Assembly: GCA_026419785.1 (NCBI GenBank) | Contig: JAODTK010000433.1 | Location: 124,001 to 188,000, forward strand | DNA length: 64,000 nucleotides | From: Sclerodactyla briareus | Lineage: Eukaryota; Echinodermata; Holothuroidea; Dendrochirotida; Sclerodactylidae | Direction: 5' to 3' | Shown here: positions 61,229 through 64,000 of the stretch, in pieces | Position numbering within the stretch: position 1 is the stretch's first letter | Layout: each line of letters opens with the position of its first letter | Program-made: the position numbers and the translations under genes | Notes under the pieces: model-generated | The model's database searches: none | What the model was told of the DNA's origin: nothing | What the model saw: only the letters and a program-made list of their open reading frames with translations

Positions 61229-62686
61229 GTCCGGGTGATTCGTCGAATAACGAAACAAAATATCGTTACTTCTACGAATAATTGTGCATGGGCGCCGCCA
61301 TTTTAACGATATTACCCAGAAGTCCATTCTGCCTTTGTGGGTAATGCCAATTAGTGGACTTTTTCAAACCTCCTTCACACTCCGTGTGTGGTATGTATAA
61401 TCGTAGAAAGGTCATATTCATGAAGATGGCTATCATATCCACGAAAAAGCTATGTCCTGTTTGAGAGTTCACCAAGCGTATGAATCTTCAAAGATTTGGT
61501 CATCCTAACGATTGTAATTAAAAATAGTAACCGCACAGTCGTTTCTTATAGAGCGATTGTGTTAGGAATAACATTGTTACGAACGTGTGAAAGTCGTATA
61601 GATATGAAGCCTCTGAAAGAAAATGATAAGAATTGCTAAGTCTGGTCTCTGTTCAATAACGCAATATGTACGCAATCCTTTTTGCTACGTGTGTAGTTAT
61701 CACGTATTATACGTCGTAGCCCACGTAACGTAGAATACGTTGATTACAGACGTAGAGTTCGTCACTAGCATATATGCGCGTATAAAATTCCACTTACCCA
61801 TGTAAAAATTAATACCAATAAACGCCATACTCCCAACGCAACACGTACATATCGATATACGTATATCGATATTAGGTACGTACGTACCTACTTTATAACA
61901 GTACATTAGTATTTATTAGTTAAACATACGCGGCCAAACGTACGTACAGATTATTATGTCCACGAACAAACGTTCGCGATTAATACTGTTAGGTAAGTAC
62001 TGGAAATCCAATAAACACCTGCCTACGCGCGTATTGGTTATAGGGGTAGTACGTAAAACGTTAGGTCGCACGACGTAATACTATCGTCTACGTTACTCGC
62101 ATAAATACGTGGTAATATTGCCGTGTAACACATTATAATAACACATACAAAATTAAGTGCGTATACTTTCTACCAGTATGTCGATAAAAAATTGTTTACG
62201 TACGCACGTTGAGTGGCTTATGTAAACATATCACGCATACGTGATAATTACGTGCAAAGCAATACCACATCTTTTTTATGTCTGAACGAAATTAGTACGT
62301 ATTACGTCCCGTGTTAGGTTAGTGTAAGCCTATGTCATACTATTACATACCTACCGATATACTTGTTATTAGGACTACGTAAGTACGTAATACAACATGG
62401 AACGTACGTTGTCAGCATTACTTTCAAACTTGAAAATTTTCATGAGTACGTGATAACTTTTGCGTAAAGCCTACGACCTGGTTGTTTGCAAATATTTACT
62501 AACAATAGACATTTACCTGGACACTCTCATCTAAATCGCAAAACCGCGGATGTGCTATCACTTTTTAAGCGGATGTAGAAGACCCATCCTGCCATATTCA
62601 TGTTTAGAATAAAAAATCAGCCGATTTCTAAATTCGTTACTTCTGACGAATTAGAGTAAGCGCTTCTTCTGACGAATCACCCGGAC
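61229..62686. mobile_element. Candidate inverted-repeat element, ACGT-rich
   Basis: 'gtccgggtgattcgtcgaa' at 61229-61247 is mirrored by 'ttctgacgaatcacccggac' at 62667-62686, a terminal match of about 17 bases. Inside, 'cgttacttct.acgaat' occurs near both ends (about 61264 and 62635) in direct orientation. The interior from about 61680 to 62410 is strikingly rich in TACGTA/ACGT words. No open frame of note and no clear target duplication was seen, so the element status is inference. Confidence 0.45.
61849..61890. repeat. Two adjacent perfect palindromes
   Basis: A perfect 24-base palindrome (61849-61872, centre TAC|GTA, half-site 'atatcgatatac') abuts a perfect 18-base palindrome (61873-61890, 'taggtacgtacgtaccta'). 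Each could extrude as a hairpin. They lie inside the ACGT-rich candidate element. Confidence 0.95.
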
Positions 62687-63844
62687 GTTTGTGAATAAAT
62701 GAGAACAGGTTAACAATACCAGGTGGTCACAACAGACGAGAAAGACACCGAAAAGCAATGTTCAAAATAGTTGCGTTACCTTTATTGCCATTCGATTCTA
62801 TTCTCGAATAAGCGGAAACAACATGTACTCATAGAAATATGTTTTCTCCATGCAGTTTCATTAAATAGTGTGAATTACTCACCTTCATGACAGGGGCCGG
62901 CCCAAGGAAATACTCTCATCATTCGTCACGGAAAAAAACCCAGACATATAGTAGCATAATATCGGTCATCACACAAAATTGAGTACCACTTTTTCACGCG
63001 TGGATTACTCACAGATATATAGATACCACACAGTGCGATATATGCCACTATTAAAAATAATATGTATAATGCACCTTTGATTGTGCCCCAGTTTTGTCGT
63101 TGGGATTACAAACGTCTGACGTGTTGAATTCAGAAGTGCCAGGACATTCGACAATCTGTGACAGTTTCTCTGACTGACTGTCTGCTAAGAAATACAAGCC
63201 TTTCGAAGACAGTTATAGTAGTTCTTCGACCTCCAGTAAACCTTCTCATCTTGCCACTCTTCCGCTTGAATTTCTCTCATTAGTCATTACCTAGCTACCC
63301 TTTCGAAGATTTTCCTTTAATTTTCTGATGTTCAGTTGCGCCCTTCCGTAGCATGACGTGACGCTATATTTCCTATCAATTTTTCGGATTGGATGCTTCG
63401 ACTATACCGTTGAGGGTTGTTTCCTGCTCTGTATTGGTACTGTATTTCAACGGGCCTGAATTCATAGGACGCCGGGGGGCTCTGAATTTGCTCGAAAGTG
63501 TCTCTAATAATATGGTGCATTTTTTCTCCTACAGACGTGCTGGGAACATCTAATTCACCCCCTGTCCGTCCTGTGTTGAGACGAGCACAACTCGAGTCCT
63601 TCCTCTCGTTTAACGTGGGTACTTCCACGAACTAGAACCCACATAGCAAAATTTCTCGGTGACACTATCAATACATATCAGTAATTCCTAACTGAATCTA
63701 CATGTCCTTTAAGGCATACGATTACCGAGTTATCTCAAGTGCGGTGAAATGTAGGAGGGCTTTTTTGATCAAATAATTAACATAATATTCGTCATAATAT
63801 TTATTGATTCAACACGAATTGTCAAACAAAAGGCATATGGAATG
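62687..63844. other. Unassigned sequence
   Basis: Nothing recognised. The minus-strand frame at 63332-63628 (98 codons) has no known motif. Confidence 0.4.
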
Positions 63845-64000
63845 CTAGTTTAGTTTAGTGAATAAGGGTCAGGAAAGACAAAATCCTCATAAACGACCCC
63901 GGAGCCACAACATCCCAGGAAAGAAAAATGAACCAAACCACTAAAGAATTCGCCCGTGATTCCTGAAAAATAAATCAAGACTGTTCTTGAACGCATTCAC
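63845..64000 (-). mobile_element. CR1-like LINE 3' end, continuing beyond the window
   Basis: On the minus strand the last codons read 'VNAFKNSLDLFFRNHGRIL' with the stop at 63941-63943. The 3'UTR (about 63860-63940) matches that of the relic at 33.9 kb ('gatgttgtg', 'ttatgagg.atttgtc'). The tail 'actaaactaaactag' (63845-63859) uses the same CTAAA unit as the copy at 31.0 kb. The visible coding part is undamaged. The rest lies to the right of the window. Confidence 0.72.

Noticed and set aside
1..64000. CRISPR array, operon or phage content
   Set aside because: No regularly spaced repeat-spacer pattern and no bacterial-type genes. Tandem arrays here have no unique spacers.

Overview
This window reads as animal nuclear DNA, most likely from a marine invertebrate. 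There are no long open frames, no operons and no bacterial-type genes. The content is microsatellites, minisatellites, fold-back elements and decayed retrotransposons. The combination of a GABA-B-like receptor exon, DIRS-type and several LINE-type retroelements, and pearl/HINE-like repeats would suit a lophotrochozoan or an ambulacrarian. The sequence alone does not fix the phylum. Paired repeat copies differ by many single-base indels, especially in homopolymers, which could be true decay or residual long-read error.

Only one host gene piece is recognised. It is the first coding exon (51413-51808, + strand) of a class C GPCR with a GABA-B-type ligand-binding domain. It has a signal peptide, an in-frame stop just upstream of the ATG and a clean splice donor (CAG|GTAAGT). 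A CpG-rich patch at 50700-50950 is the probable promoter. No second exon was recognised, so 51809-64000 is provisionally a long repeat-bearing intron.

Layout. 1.5-2.4 kb: degenerate array of ~150-bp monomers. 2.45-10.5 kb: two copies of a ~3-kb segment with a LINE reverse-transcriptase relic between them. 12.5-14.1 kb: CACTA-like terminal-inverted-repeat element carrying a 28-bp minisatellite. 14.3-16.8 kb: three copies of a GC-rich repeat, then a hairpin. 18.0-19.7 kb: minisatellite split by a 1.25-kb fold-back element with TTAA target sites. 25.8-26.1 kb: TCC-rich tract. 27.5-28.8 kb: DIRS-type relic (- strand). 29.1, 31.0, 34.0 and 63.9 kb: 3' ends of LINEs. 36.5-37.3 kb: tRNA-derived SINE beside an ~84-bp tandem repeat. 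37.5-40.3 kb: LINE interrupted by a 1.46-kb hAT-like element. 41.9-48.9 kb: older duplicated block, with a pearl/HINE-like element and a fold-back MITE. 51.4 kb: receptor exon. 57.5-59.3 kb: long microsatellites. 61.2-62.7 kb: ACGT-rich element with adjacent perfect palindromes.

The interest lies mainly in nested insertions, which give relative ages, and in several structurally defined, probably non-autonomous elements that may be undescribed families.
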